Source of the DNA: Myrica gale
Lineage: Eukaryota > Streptophyta > Magnoliopsida > Fagales > Myricaceae
DNA length: 64,000 bases
Direction of reading: 5' to 3'
Assembly (NCBI GenBank): GCA_963930655.1
Contig: OZ005611.1
Location: 7,199,501 to 7,263,500 of the forward strand
Shown: positions 11,201-21,990 of the stretch, in pieces
Numbering within the stretch: position 1 is the first letter of the stretch
Layout: each line of letters starts with the position of its first letter
Position numbers and translations under genes: made by a program
The notes under the pieces: model-generated
The model's input: the letters and a program-made list of their open reading frames with translations, nothing else
Databases searched by the model: none
What the model was told of the DNA's origin: nothing

Positions 11201-14200
11201 GTGGCATGTGTGCCTGTGTTTGTATGGCATTGGCGCTATATATGGTGTCGACATCCTCAAGTTGCATATGTCCCTTGCATGTTTTTTTTTATAAGTAAGT
11301 TAATCTTTATTAATGAAAAAGAGACTTAACAGTATAAGAGAATATACTGAAAACTCTAGAGCATACAAGCTAAAAAACTTAGAAAATCCGGAAAACCTAA
11401 GACCGAATTAGCCCACATAAATAGAGAATGCAACAAAGGACCCCTCAAACGATCCAAATGGCCAAGGCGATGGGATTCTCAAACTTCCTCTTCCAACATG
11501 TTGCATATGTCCCTTGCATGTTGGGTAGCTTGTTTAATAGAGAACAGTCTGTTGTCTCATTTTTAGGTCAGAGTCCAGGTTCCCAATTTGTTTTGCTTCT
11601 TCTATTTGGCATGAATGTGTACCCAGCCAAATGTAGCCAGGTTCTGCATTTAATGTGGAAGGCCATTCAATTTATAACCTTTTCTTTAACTTAGTTCTGT
11701 TTGTTTCGGGTTCATTCCTTTCCTCCCAAGTAGGATTCTCACTTGTTTTGACGGGTTTTATACTATTACGTGAATGGATTTTCTGACTGGTAGCACCTAA
11801 GTTTAATATGGTTACTTGTGCTATTTGAAAGTATGAAAATTCTGTATATTGAACATTAGATTCTGGGAACTCGCAGATACGCTAGAGCAATCTTCAGATG
11901 GTCTTTCTGGCAATTGCGCCAGGCACAGGTTTAACCGTGACGGTGACGTCATGTTGTGATTTTCCTTATCATCCGCCTTTGAACTCAGTAGCTTAATTGC
12001 ATTTATTCTGTTGCAGAGATGCTGGTTAGGGAGTGATGGGCTTTGCTTAAGAGAGGCACTTCATCTTCTGATGCCTGAGGGGAATTTAATATTCTGTTGG
12101 CTGCGACATTGGCCATTACCTTTTGCTTGTATCATAGGTTGATTCATCTTTGACATGGTTCATTACCTGAACTTCTAGGTTTCAGATGACCAGAGTTTTC
12201 CTATTCAGGGTCCTTCTCAAAGGCTCATTCACTATGGGCGATTCTTTAACATGCACTTGATTGCATTTTTTTTTTCACACCAATGCCTTTTTTTCTGGAT
12301 CTTCGTTTGAATTAGAGATTCCTGGAAACTAATTTTTCATATTTCCTTCAAAAGTTTCTTTGCTCCGGTTGTACTTTCCTTATGTTTTCTTGCATTATCT
12401 GACAAAGAAATGTTATACAGTTGGATATTGTCTTCTATTGTGAGACTCTAGAGCTTGAGCCTTTTCTATGAACATTGATAAGATTTGATTGAGTTGCATA
12501 TTGTTTAATTCCATTTTTTCATATCACCTGAGTATAACTGATAATGCCACTTGTATCACTTTACAAATGAATATGGGACTGTAAACCTACTCAGAGGTCT
12601 TGGTTTTATTCTATCTGCTTTGTGGAATATGAGCTTTAACAGGTTCCTAATTAATGCAATTCAGTCCTTGCGTACTGCCATCAGTTCAACATGATGTTGC
12701 TGTTTCCATTTATGATTATGTTGGTCCAATATTTTCATTACCTTTAATTGCCACGTCGTTCTCCATGTTGGTCTTTATCAATTTTCTAGATGAAAACACT
12801 CTTTCACCATCTGCATTGGTGATTTAATGTTAACTTTTTTAGTTCCCTGCAGGACTGTTACTTGGGTTCAACCTTTTTTCACATAGTGGAGAATAATTTT
12901 GCTGCCATTTTGGGTCTCTTATTTTCTTCCTTTTCATTTGCAATACAGGGCAATTTTTGCCTTTTTTTAAACACATTATTTTTTACAAGAAGTTGAATAA
13001 TCTTTATTTGATGTCTCATTTTAAAGACTGTTTTGGCTCAGATTATTTTTTTATTAGAATTGTGGATTAACAATTTGGGTCTTAATTTCACATTTTTCAT
13101 TCTCTTGCAGACGATATAAAGACAAGAAGGAGGAAGTGACTGAGCCAGAGGCTGATCCTGAAAGGGATCAGAGGACAGTTTTTGCTTACCAGGTAATTTG
13201 ATAAAATTAAGATAGAAACTGTATTTGTTCTAATGGCATGAAAATTTCTGTCAAACAATATTTTCTATTTATTCTAACTTATTTTCTTGGCATTAAATGT
13301 TGAAGATTTGCTTGAAGGCTAATGAAAGAGATGTATATGAATTCTTCTCAAGGGCTGGCAAGGTTAGTATTTGTAACTTTTTTGGTTCCTATGTTCTCTT
13401 TTATAGGGCCTTTTTAGGGAATGTGGAATAGGATAGATTAAAAGAAGTTCTCAACTGTAAGAATCACATTACATGGTTGATGTCTACTCATCTATCAACC
13501 AGTGTCAAAGATACTGCAAAATATACTAGAAGATTGTTGTAGGGTTCCCTCTGGAAGCATTTGCTTCCGTGGGGCTAAGTCCTTTAATGCCTTTGTGCAA
13601 ACTGGCCCCTTGGTTCTATGTTCTGAAATTTGGTTTTGATAGTTGTATCTTCCTTGCTGGGATTGACTGAAGAGAAAGATTTGGAGTAAGTGGCAGCATG
13701 TTTAACTTAAGATTAATACAGGATAAATTTAGCAGAAAACAAACTGATATGGCTCAAAAGATAGGCAGAAAGTGTAAATTTCAACTTTGTCGATATTTTT
13801 ACCTCGTTTAGTTCTTTCAGTTGCAATCATCCATGCACTAGTGTTGTGGCATATGTCTTTGTTGGTTTTTCTCTCTTCGCTCTATCTCTAAAGGTAATTA
13901 TAACCATTTTTGTTTTTCTCCTCTCTCAGGTCCGAGACGTACGACTTATAATGGATCGCAACTCAAGACGTTCTAAGGGTGTTGGGTACGTTTCGCCCAC
14001 CTATATGACTCAAGCTTTGATACCTCCTCATTTGCACATATATAGTTATCATTACATTTTTGAAGTATGTCATACTAAAATCTCTTAATTGCTATTGTAT
14101 GTTTATCTTCAGTTAAATAAATGATTTCACAGCAAACAGAGAGAGAGAAAAAAAAAGAATAAAATGTAGATGAAATGACAAGACCAGGTAGCTTCATATT

Positions 14201-17200
14201 TTGGGTGCCTAATTAGTTAATACATGGGGTTGATGATATGTATTCCAATTTATTCTCAGAAAAAAGGGGAACTACTGTTATTAGGCGAGTAAGGAGAAGA
14301 GTTCTTTATTGTGTTATTTTGATGGATGAACCATTGGATTTGTATCCACATTTCTTTATCTGTTTTGAAATTAGATAGGTATGTGTCAGAATGGTGTGGT
14401 CTACTTTTTTTTTGGGTTGTGTGGGGGGGGGGGGTGTTTGGAGCTTAGCACTTGACGTACACAAGATTTGACCATCTCTTATGAAATGTATGGAATTGTA
14501 GCATTCTCAGGTTTGGCACTGGTCATGTAACTTGTACGATTCCTTTTGATCCTTATTGTGTTTTTCTTGGCAGGTATATTGAGTTCTATGATGCAATGTC
14601 TGTTCCGATGGCCATAGCACTCTCTGGTCAGCTTCTTCTTGGTCAACCAGTTATGGTGAAGCCATCAGAAGCTGAAAAAAATCTGGTCCAGTCAACTGCA
14701 GCAGTAGCTGCTGGATCAGGTGGCCTTATAGGCCCCTATTCAGGAGGGGCTCGAAGGCTGTATGTTGGCAATCTGCATTTCAACATGACCGAAGCTGATC
14801 TTCGCCAGGTAAGAATATTTGGTTAGTATTCATTCTGTTGGTTCTTCCGGGCATTAGGTTGCGGAAGTTGTCAGGGCCTTAGATATGGAACTGGCTATTC
14901 CAACCCATTATAATTTCGATGTTTTTTTTTTTACATTTTCTTCACCAATTCTTAACTCTTTTTTTTCATAAATTGTAGTGTCAATGAATATAGATGCTTT
15001 TCAGTCCTCTCAGTGGCTTGCACGATTTGTTTTTCCTTTTACATTTGTTTTTCTTGAAATATTTTTCTCTGCGCTAAATAAATTATTTGGATCTGTTGTC
15101 TTCTTTCTGAATGTTCAGGTTTTTGAAGCTTTTGGTCAAGTGGAGCTGGTGCAGTTGCCTCTTGATGAAACTGGGCATTGCAAAGGTTTTGGCTTTGTCC
15201 AGGTGCGTTCTAGTACTCAAAGTTGGTAAGCAATGAAGCATTTGCATGCACCGAGAGTGTTGGATATTATTTTTTTTTTGATAAGTAAGCCAATCTTATT
15301 AAAAAGAAAAAAAAGAAAAAAAAAAAACAAGAAACACACAAGGGGCAACAGTACAAAAGAATGTACTGAAGAACCCAAACACATACAAACAAGAGAACAA
15401 AGAAAAACAAAGGCCCAAAGCCAACAAGATACTCCCGAGAAACTCCCACCCACCCTCAACCCACTAGCCAACAAGATTCTCCCAAGATCTCCCAAGAACT
15501 CCCGCCCAGCAATATTCTCCCAAAAAAACACAAGCACCCACAACCCACTAGCCAACAGATAGCCACCCAAACGATTCCCCTAGCTGGTCAGCCCATAGCT
15601 CTTAGTCTTCCTAGTGATCGAAGAAGACCCTTCATAGTTAACCGAAGACTGCAATCCCTGCAACTCCCTGAGCATCTTCCCCTTAGATTTTCTAGACTTT
15701 GTCGAACTAAGCGGCACTCGATCGCGTTCCAACGCTGCAAAAAGATCCCTCAATTTTTCCTCTTGACCACCACACGACAGCCCAACCATAGGACCCACAG
15801 AGGAAACCATATCCAAGACCCACGACTGAGAGCCCACCTCCAACGGGATCTCACGCGAAATCTCTCCATCGGGACTGCCCGAGTTAAAGATCTGTATGTC
15901 TGTACACCCAGCAAGCCCAGAAGCTGCCAATGCAACCCCACACAGATCTGGATCTCCCCTCTGCACCAAAGACAACTCCTCAACAGTCTCATCTACCATA
16001 TGACCCAACCGATCCCTTCCCACAGGACTGCCAAACCCCTCACCCGAGATCTCACGGCCAGCCCCTAACTCGCCCACGTCAGATCTCTTGCCCTGCCCCT
16101 CTCCATGAACCTCGCCCAGCCTCTCTTCCATACCCGCCCCTTGAACCTCTTCAAAAGCCTCTAAAGAAGAGCCGGCGACCTGATCTGTGCCATCTACAAC
16201 AAGTTCCGGCGAAAAAGACACCCCCTGGGAAGAGACAGATATGTCGGGAGACACAGAAGCGCAGATCGGCGTCAGCTCCAGCGCCGGAACGGCCTCCGGG
16301 ATGCTAACCCTCGCCCCCGCAATCGCCGACGAGCCTCCACCCTCCGCCGGAGGTTGGTCTGCACCATCAACTATTCCTCCAGGCTGACCGGCATCACCCC
16401 CGACCTCGGCCTCACAAGGCCTAACAAGGCCCAGTAAGCCCACCGCGGCCTCACAAGGCCTTACAGCACAATCTGAGTAGCTGAAGCCCCCTTCCACTGA
16501 GCCAGAAAGGCCCAGTAAGCCCACCTCGGCCTCACAAGGCCTTACAACACAATCCGTGCAGCTGAAGCCCCTTCCACTGAGCCAGAAAAGCCCAGTAAGC
16601 CCACCGAATGAAAGAGGCGATCCAACTCCACTTTTAAATCTGAAAGCCTCTGATAAAAATGTTTGTGACAATAACGGCCTCCCACGCAACCTCCAGGCGA
16701 CAAAACATTAATAGCGTTGTCTATAGGACCTGAACATACTGTCGCCAAATCTGCTGACTTTGTCCCCTTCGGCGCATGCGCACACACATCGACTGTCGCA
16801 ACAACAACTTTCGACTTTCCCTCTGCCGCGACATTAACTTTTGACTTACCCTCGACCTTTGACAGCTCCCGGCCACAAAGCTCCGACGACGGCAAAAACT
16901 TTACTACGTCAGCAAAGGAAGCGCCTCCCCTCCGCCCCACATTACCCGAAGGAAGAGTAGCTTTCCAAATATTGCCAAAGAAATCAACAACGAGCTGGAA
17001 AATCTCGGCCATTATATGCCATCCTCTCCCCTGAAAACCTTCAGGAATCATGATCGACCCGAGACGACGTCCCTCTCCGTATTCAAGAATGGCCACATAA
17101 CGCCCCGCCTTATTGCGACACCTCTGGGCCAAAAACGCACGAGACGCTTCATTGTATTTCAAGACAAATGGGCGGTCAGCATCCGCCTCCAGCACCTTAC

Positions 17201-20200
17201 TAGCCAAGTCGGCCAGCCAAACAGCTCCATATCGCCCTAAGGAAATCGAACTATAACACTTACGGCTCCATTCATTCACCCTAACCAGACCACCGTCATT
17301 CACGGTCACCTGAAACTCCTTAGCTTCGACTCTAAAACACCTTGAGAAAGCCATCAAACCACAAACCACTACCTGCAGCGAAATCCCAAGGCCAACTCCA
17401 TCTCCCCACCGAGATAGACCAGGCGGTTGTTTCAGTCACGGACCGAAGGTACGTTTTAGATGTTGGGTAAGTTGGAATCAAATTTTCTTGAACATCAGGA
17501 GTGGAGTCCAAAAAACCAGTGTACTAACAAGTCAGTGAAATCTTTACAAGAAAAATGATCTCCAATACTTTTACTGTTGTGCTAACAATTCAATGAAATC
17601 CTTAAAAGAAAAATAACCCCCATGAATTTTGACCTGTTTAGACCAGTCTTAATGGGGGAACTGAGGCTTAGCCTCAACTATTATCCTCTTTGTCCAAGCC
17701 CTGACCTCACGGCCGGAGTAGGCCGGCACTCGGACATATCGACAATAACTATCCTCCTTCAAGATGAGACCGGTGGACTTTATGCGCGAGGAGCTAAAGA
17801 GGATAGCTGGATCCCTGTCCCACCAGTAAAGGGAGCTCTCGTCGTCAACATCGGGGATGTGTTTCAGATAATGAGCAATGACCTTCGCAGATTACTTCAA
17901 GCATTTCTTCAGCAAGGGTCATGATGGAAAGAACACTTATGCATATATAAGTCCTTTATGCATATATGTTGAGAATTGCTTTCAATATCACATACAGCTT
18001 CTTTTTTTTTTTGATAATTAAGCCAATTTTATTAAAAAGAAGAAAAGTCAAAGTACACGCGACAACGGAGTCAACAGTACAAGAGAAAATACTGAGGACG
18101 CTCCCGAGAAGCAAACTAGAGAAGTCAACAAGACTCTCCCGAGAAACAAAAACACCCTCAGCCCACATACAGCTTCTTGTTTCTAATAAGTTGTCAATGG
18201 ATGAATATGGTGTTCTTGGCTGCCTCTAATAATAATTTGTGTATATTGCAGTTTATACGCCTTGAAGACGCTCGAAATGCACTGAGTCTGAATCAACAAC
18301 TGGAGATTGCGGGTCGGCTTATCAAGGTTCTGCCACTTCATTCTCTGTTTCTCCTCATGCTTTGTTTTTGCGCTGTTAGGCTTTACAATTGGTTTTTCTT
18401 TTGTTAAATATCAACAGTTTCTTGGTAACTGACCTCAAATAGTTGGGATTAATGCTAGTTGTATTCTGTAGAATGTAGTGCAAAAACAAGAAGGAAGTTT
18501 TAACTTTTATTTACTAGAGAGCATGCATACCTCTAGTCAAATATGTTCTGCCTTGCCCCATCTTCCCATCAAATTTCGTTTTTCCTTGTTTGACTCTGTA
18601 AATACCCATTTTCCTAGATATAGGGGCCGGATTATATGCATAGATGTGTTGCTCCTATATCGACTATGGTAACGTGTATGAATCCCATTGTTCTGGTACC
18701 GACTTCTCAATCTGATATGTTCCATGTTTGTCTCTAGTAGCATTGCATCAGTTCATACTAATACTCAACAGAGTTTTACTTGATGATCCAGAGTCATCGC
18801 TACAATCAATGCTTTTGAATCAGACTTTGATTTCTCCTTTTCCTTTCACAGTTGTGACTCCTTACTAACTCAGCACATGCTTCTGTGTAAACTTTGGTGG
18901 CATTCTTTTCCCTCGTTGCTGCATAAGTGAATAATATATGTTGTACCCAAAATCCTTATCATATGTTCTTCTACTTGGAATATGATCTTTTTACCTGATT
19001 TCTCTCTGCTTTCCCCTTCTTTTTTCCTGTTCAGGTTTCAGCTGTTACTGATCAAACAGGACTGCAAGATATTGGAGCAAATACTGGTGATTTTGATGAT
19101 GATGAAGGAGGTGGCTTGGTTAGTTAGACCTCCAATTTGTGTGTAATACCAGTGGGCTTATTTGTATTACTTTTTTCATCTATTGTGAACTTACGTAGTA
19201 ACCAAGGAACTGTGGCTTTGTGCCAAGGTGTTTCTCTTGTATAGGTTTTGTGTACTAGGGCTGCACCTGTTTTGACCATTAATTTTATTACTGCTGAAAG
19301 CTTGGTGTACATTTTGAATCTTATATGCATTGTGCAACTCATATATATATATAAGTACACACAGTAGACATCATGTTCTGTAAGTTATCAATGTCCAAGC
19401 TATAGCTATTTCTCTTGGTTATGGTTGGTTTTATTCACCGTACTTTTTAATTCCTCTTCAATTTCATTCACCAAGCTGACCTAATGTTTCTTTTAATTGT
19501 CAGTCTCTGAATGCACGCTCTAGAGCTCTTCTCATGCAGAAGTTGGATCGCAGTGGCACTGCATCTAGGTTGGTTCTCTTCCAAGTTTGTAACAGTATTT
19601 GAAATTGATCTGTTTCATCTGACACTACCTTCCATTCCTCTGCAGTATGGCTGGTTCTGTTGGCCCTCCTGCTGTTGATAGCACTAGCCTCAGTTTACCA
19701 ACAGTGCCTATCCTAGGTTCTGCTCCTGTCGTATCTCCAGTTGTTACTCCCTTTGCTTCTATTCCTGCTCTTGCCGGACTTGGTGCAGGTCTTCAAGTTC
19801 CCACAGCTGCTATGCCAACTTTTGATACCATTGGTGTTCCAAGTGAATGCTTAATGTTGAAGGATATGTTTGATCCAAAAATTGAGGTTGTTGGGCATAT
19901 AATTTTTTAAATGATATTCTTTCTATGTTCTGTTGCTGATTCTTTTCAAACGATATCACCCTTATGCAGTCAGAAACAGATTTTGATTTGGATATCAAAG
20001 AAGATGTTCAAGAAGAATGTTCAAAGTTCGGAAATTTGAAACATATTTTTGTAGACAAGTAAGTATGTGGAAGTGTTTTTTTGTCTTCTATTTTCCCTTC
20101 ATTCTTTTGGCTTATATACAGATACCTGTACATCTTTGTTTGAATCAGGAACAGTGCTGGTTTTGTTTACTTGCGATTCGAGACTACGCAAGCTTCAGCC

Positions 20201-20400
20201 GCTGCACAGCGTGCTCTCCATGGAAGATGGTTTGCTGGGAAGATGATAACTGCAACATTTATGGTAATTATATTTTCTATTCTTCGTTTTATTTTATTTA
20301 TTTTAATACTTTTTCTGTACCGGTGAAGCTAAACATTAAATTATGCATATGCATGCAGGTTCCGCAGGCATATGAGGCCAAGTTCCCTGACAGCGGATAG
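8249..20400 (+). CDS. RBM39: CC1-like splicing factor (RBM39/CAPER family)
   Basis: It is a nuclear SR-like RNA-binding protein that couples transcription and pre-mRNA splicing through U2AF/SF3B1 contacts (family knowledge). Thirteen coding exons: 8249-8814, 13111-13192, 13306-13362, 13930-13985, 14574-14808, 15119-15202, 18252-18326, 19035-19118, 19504-19568, 19646-19886, 19970-20058, 20149-20263, 20359-20400. The total of 1791 nt encodes 596 residues in one frame. Residues about 20-190 are an Arg/Ser/Asp/Glu-rich RS-type domain in one exon. RRM1 (about 211-287) begins [23 protein letters not shown]2 (about 309-387) begins [20 protein letters not shown] and has RNP1 KGFGFVQF. A spacer rich in Ala/Pro/Ser follows, then a C-terminal U2AF-homology RRM (about 510-596, [20 protein letters not shown]). 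Intron 1 is 4.3 kb, and intron 6, which splits RRM2, is swollen to 3.0 kb by insertions. The gene looks intact. Confidence 0.95.
10103..10325. repeat. Diverged tandem duplication in RBM39 intron 1
   Basis: Two copies of about 90 bp contain CATTGCTCCTGTCTCAC, then ATATGTTG or CTATGTTG, GGTGGGGC and TTTTCTGAGTCTT. They start near 10103 and 10235. A second, more diverged pair (GTTGGTGGCAT followed by TGTGTT and GGCATTG) occurs near 10467 and 11198. No coding potential is seen. Confidence 0.7.
11015..11035 (+). mobile_element. Ultra-short poly(A) retro-insertion
   Basis: CACTCTTAAG followed by 11 A sits between two copies of GATTGCCTGTTAAA (11001-11014 and 11036-11049). A 14-bp target duplication plus a 3' A-tail is the signature of target-primed reverse transcription with extreme 5' truncation. 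The CTTAAG-A(n) terminus resembles CTTAGG-A(n) near 33670. Confidence 0.65.
11284..11499 (-). mobile_element. 5'-truncated LINE tail (216 bp), antisense in RBM39 intron 1
   Basis: The T-run followed by ATAAGTAAGTTAATCTTTATTAA is the inverted 3' end of the LINE family seen at 15270 and 18004. A following AACAGTATAAGAGAATATACTGAA is also shared with those copies. It is bounded by a perfect 23-bp direct repeat (11261-11283 and 11500-11522), the target-site duplication. Confidence 0.88.
15270..17460 (-). mobile_element. LINE derivative with ORF1-like coding but no reverse transcriptase
   Basis: It lies antisense in RBM39 intron 6. The 3' end is the T-run at 15270-15279 followed by GATAAGTAAGCCAATCTTATT, i.e. 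poly(A) on the minus strand. Toward the 5' end two overlapping minus-strand ORFs occur: 17369-16542 (275 codons, [18 protein letters not shown] at the start) and 16689-15580 (369 codons, ending in [20 protein letters not shown], which resembles the C-terminal end of plant LINE ORF1-type proteins). The two frames meet where an 80-81-bp direct repeat (16432-16512, 16513-16592) differs by one base in a C-run, so they were probably one ORF. No endonuclease or RT is present: about 300 bp of 3' UTR follows ORF1 directly. A weak 9-bp duplication candidate is TGTTGGATA (15258) and TGTTGGGTA (17461). The GC content is far above that of the intron. Confidence 0.8.
17640..17924 (+). pseudogene. Fragment of a 2-oxoglutarate/Fe(II) dioxygenase gene (F6'H/S8H-like)
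   Basis: One reading frame gives [20 protein letters not shown], then [20 protein letters not shown], then [20 protein letters not shown]. That is the core of the jelly roll with the HxD iron-binding pair (H-S-D) as in feruloyl-CoA 6'-hydroxylase-type coumarin enzymes. After IMSND the homology stops, so the second His and the Arg of the 2OG site are missing. It lies inside RBM39 intron 6, next to the 5' end of the LINE derivative. Upstream (about 17507-17625) a 60-bp stretch is imperfectly duplicated (ACTAACAAGTCAGTGAAATC and its variant). It is a dead gene fragment, perhaps carried in with other DNA. Confidence 0.8.
18004..18163 (-). mobile_element. 5'-truncated LINE tail (160 bp), antisense in RBM39 intron 6
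   Basis: It is bounded by a perfect 15-bp target duplication CACATACAGCTTCTT (17989-18003 and 18164-18178). It starts with a T-run and GATAATTAAGCCAATTTTATT and continues AACAGTACAAGAGAAAATAC, matching the same family as 11284-11499 and 15270-17460. Confidence 0.9.
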
Positions 20401-21990
20401 GATTACTAATTCTGGAGGTTCAGAGTGCAAGTATGCCTGTTTGATGCCGAGTTATATAGTTGGCTCCAAGGTTTAGATAACATGTGTTTGCTTTTCCTCG
20501 ATTCAGAGTGACAACTGAGGAGGGTAGGAAAAATGAAAGGCGGCAAAGAAAAAGAGAAGGGGTGGGGGAGGACAGAGAGTGGGAGAAAGCGCTGTGTATA
20601 CTAATTAACTACCCTTACGTGTTGCATGTGAATTGCCAATGGTAGAAGATTTTGAAAAGAAGTTACAGTTGCATGGAAACAAGTTGTAATTGCTGTTTGC
20701 CATCAAAATCTGAAGAGCTACTATTATAGGCCGACTTCTTGCTTTATTTTTTTTTGTCTGAAGGTCTTGGCCACGATTGTGGCAGCGCGCTTCTCTTTAT
20801 TATGTTGACTGATGGTATCAAACTTGTCAGTGAAGTTGTGTTGTACTGGCCGTTGGTTATGCTATTTGTCTAAGATATGGTCTGCTGCTAAAGGCTTTGG
20901 TTCATGCTTCGACCTGTTTGATTTTGCTCCGTGTTCGTTGCTTGTACTTTTCAGACCCATGGTTTATCCTTGCTTCAGATGTACTGGCTCTTATGGTTTG
21001 AGCTTTGGGAGTGCATTTTCCAACTTCGCTAATCATGAAGGACAGTACAAGCACAGCAAGACATGCTGGCAGCAGAGAACTCTGCCGACCGCTTTGTAAT
21101 AAGCTTATCACCATAATCAATCGAATTACTATTTGCAATATTTTGTTTTGGGTAGTTTGGCGATCTATTTTGTAATATATATCACGGGTAGGAGGTTTAT
21201 TGCTTTGTCTCTTTACGTTGGTAGTTATTTGGCAAATGGTTGCAATCTTTGACTCTAATTGTTGTCAGATAAGTGCGTTCATTGATCCGAGTGTTGTTCT
21301 ACGAACAGTACAGTCGACTACTCAAGCCCCAAGTCTTTTCATGGCCATCTCAGAATTCGACGTGGTTCAATAACGTTTTGGGGTGAAGCAGATGATTGAA
21401 CAGTCTTGGGGCAAACTTTCGATGCCCTCGTCACTAAAAAACCTATAAGAAAGAGACTACTCACGTATCATGGGACACTAGTGTGAAATAAGGCGGACGT
21501 GGTCGCAGTTCAGACCTCAAATGAAAGTTGTCCAAACTTCAAGAGAGGTCACAGTTCCGTGCGACATTCGTGCATTGTCTCCCTCGTGGACTTCGTCGGT
21601 GTTGTCATTTTCATGTCTGGTTTTCCAGAAAAGCCGTTTTCTGCACTTGCGTGCGACATTCATGCATTGTCTACACAATCTTACAGCCCTTTATTTCCAC
21701 CATAGACATACACAGTGGGCCAGTGGCTGCCTGTACGTAATTCGAGCTGTTTTTGGATCTGTTAAAACCACTCTGATGGGGTTAAATATGATTAATTTCA
21801 TCCTTGACCCATTCATTACGGGGGAGAAGGTGCCTTTAAATCGGAAAGGTTTGCTGGGTCCTCCAAAGTGAATCCATTCACAACGTTCCTTCTATACCAT
21901 TGGAAGTAAAAACCCAAATCAAAACCATAGTAGCACATTTACTCACATTCATTCTTCCTCTCCTCACCTGGAAAAAGACGCCAAAACTAC
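20401..21990. other. 3' UTR of RBM39-like gene and spacer
   Basis: The first several hundred bases probably hold the RBM39 3' UTR. I see no further gene. A short word, GTGCGACATTC(G/A)TGCATTGTCT, occurs twice (about 21561 and 21652), the only obvious local repeat. Confidence 0.5.
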
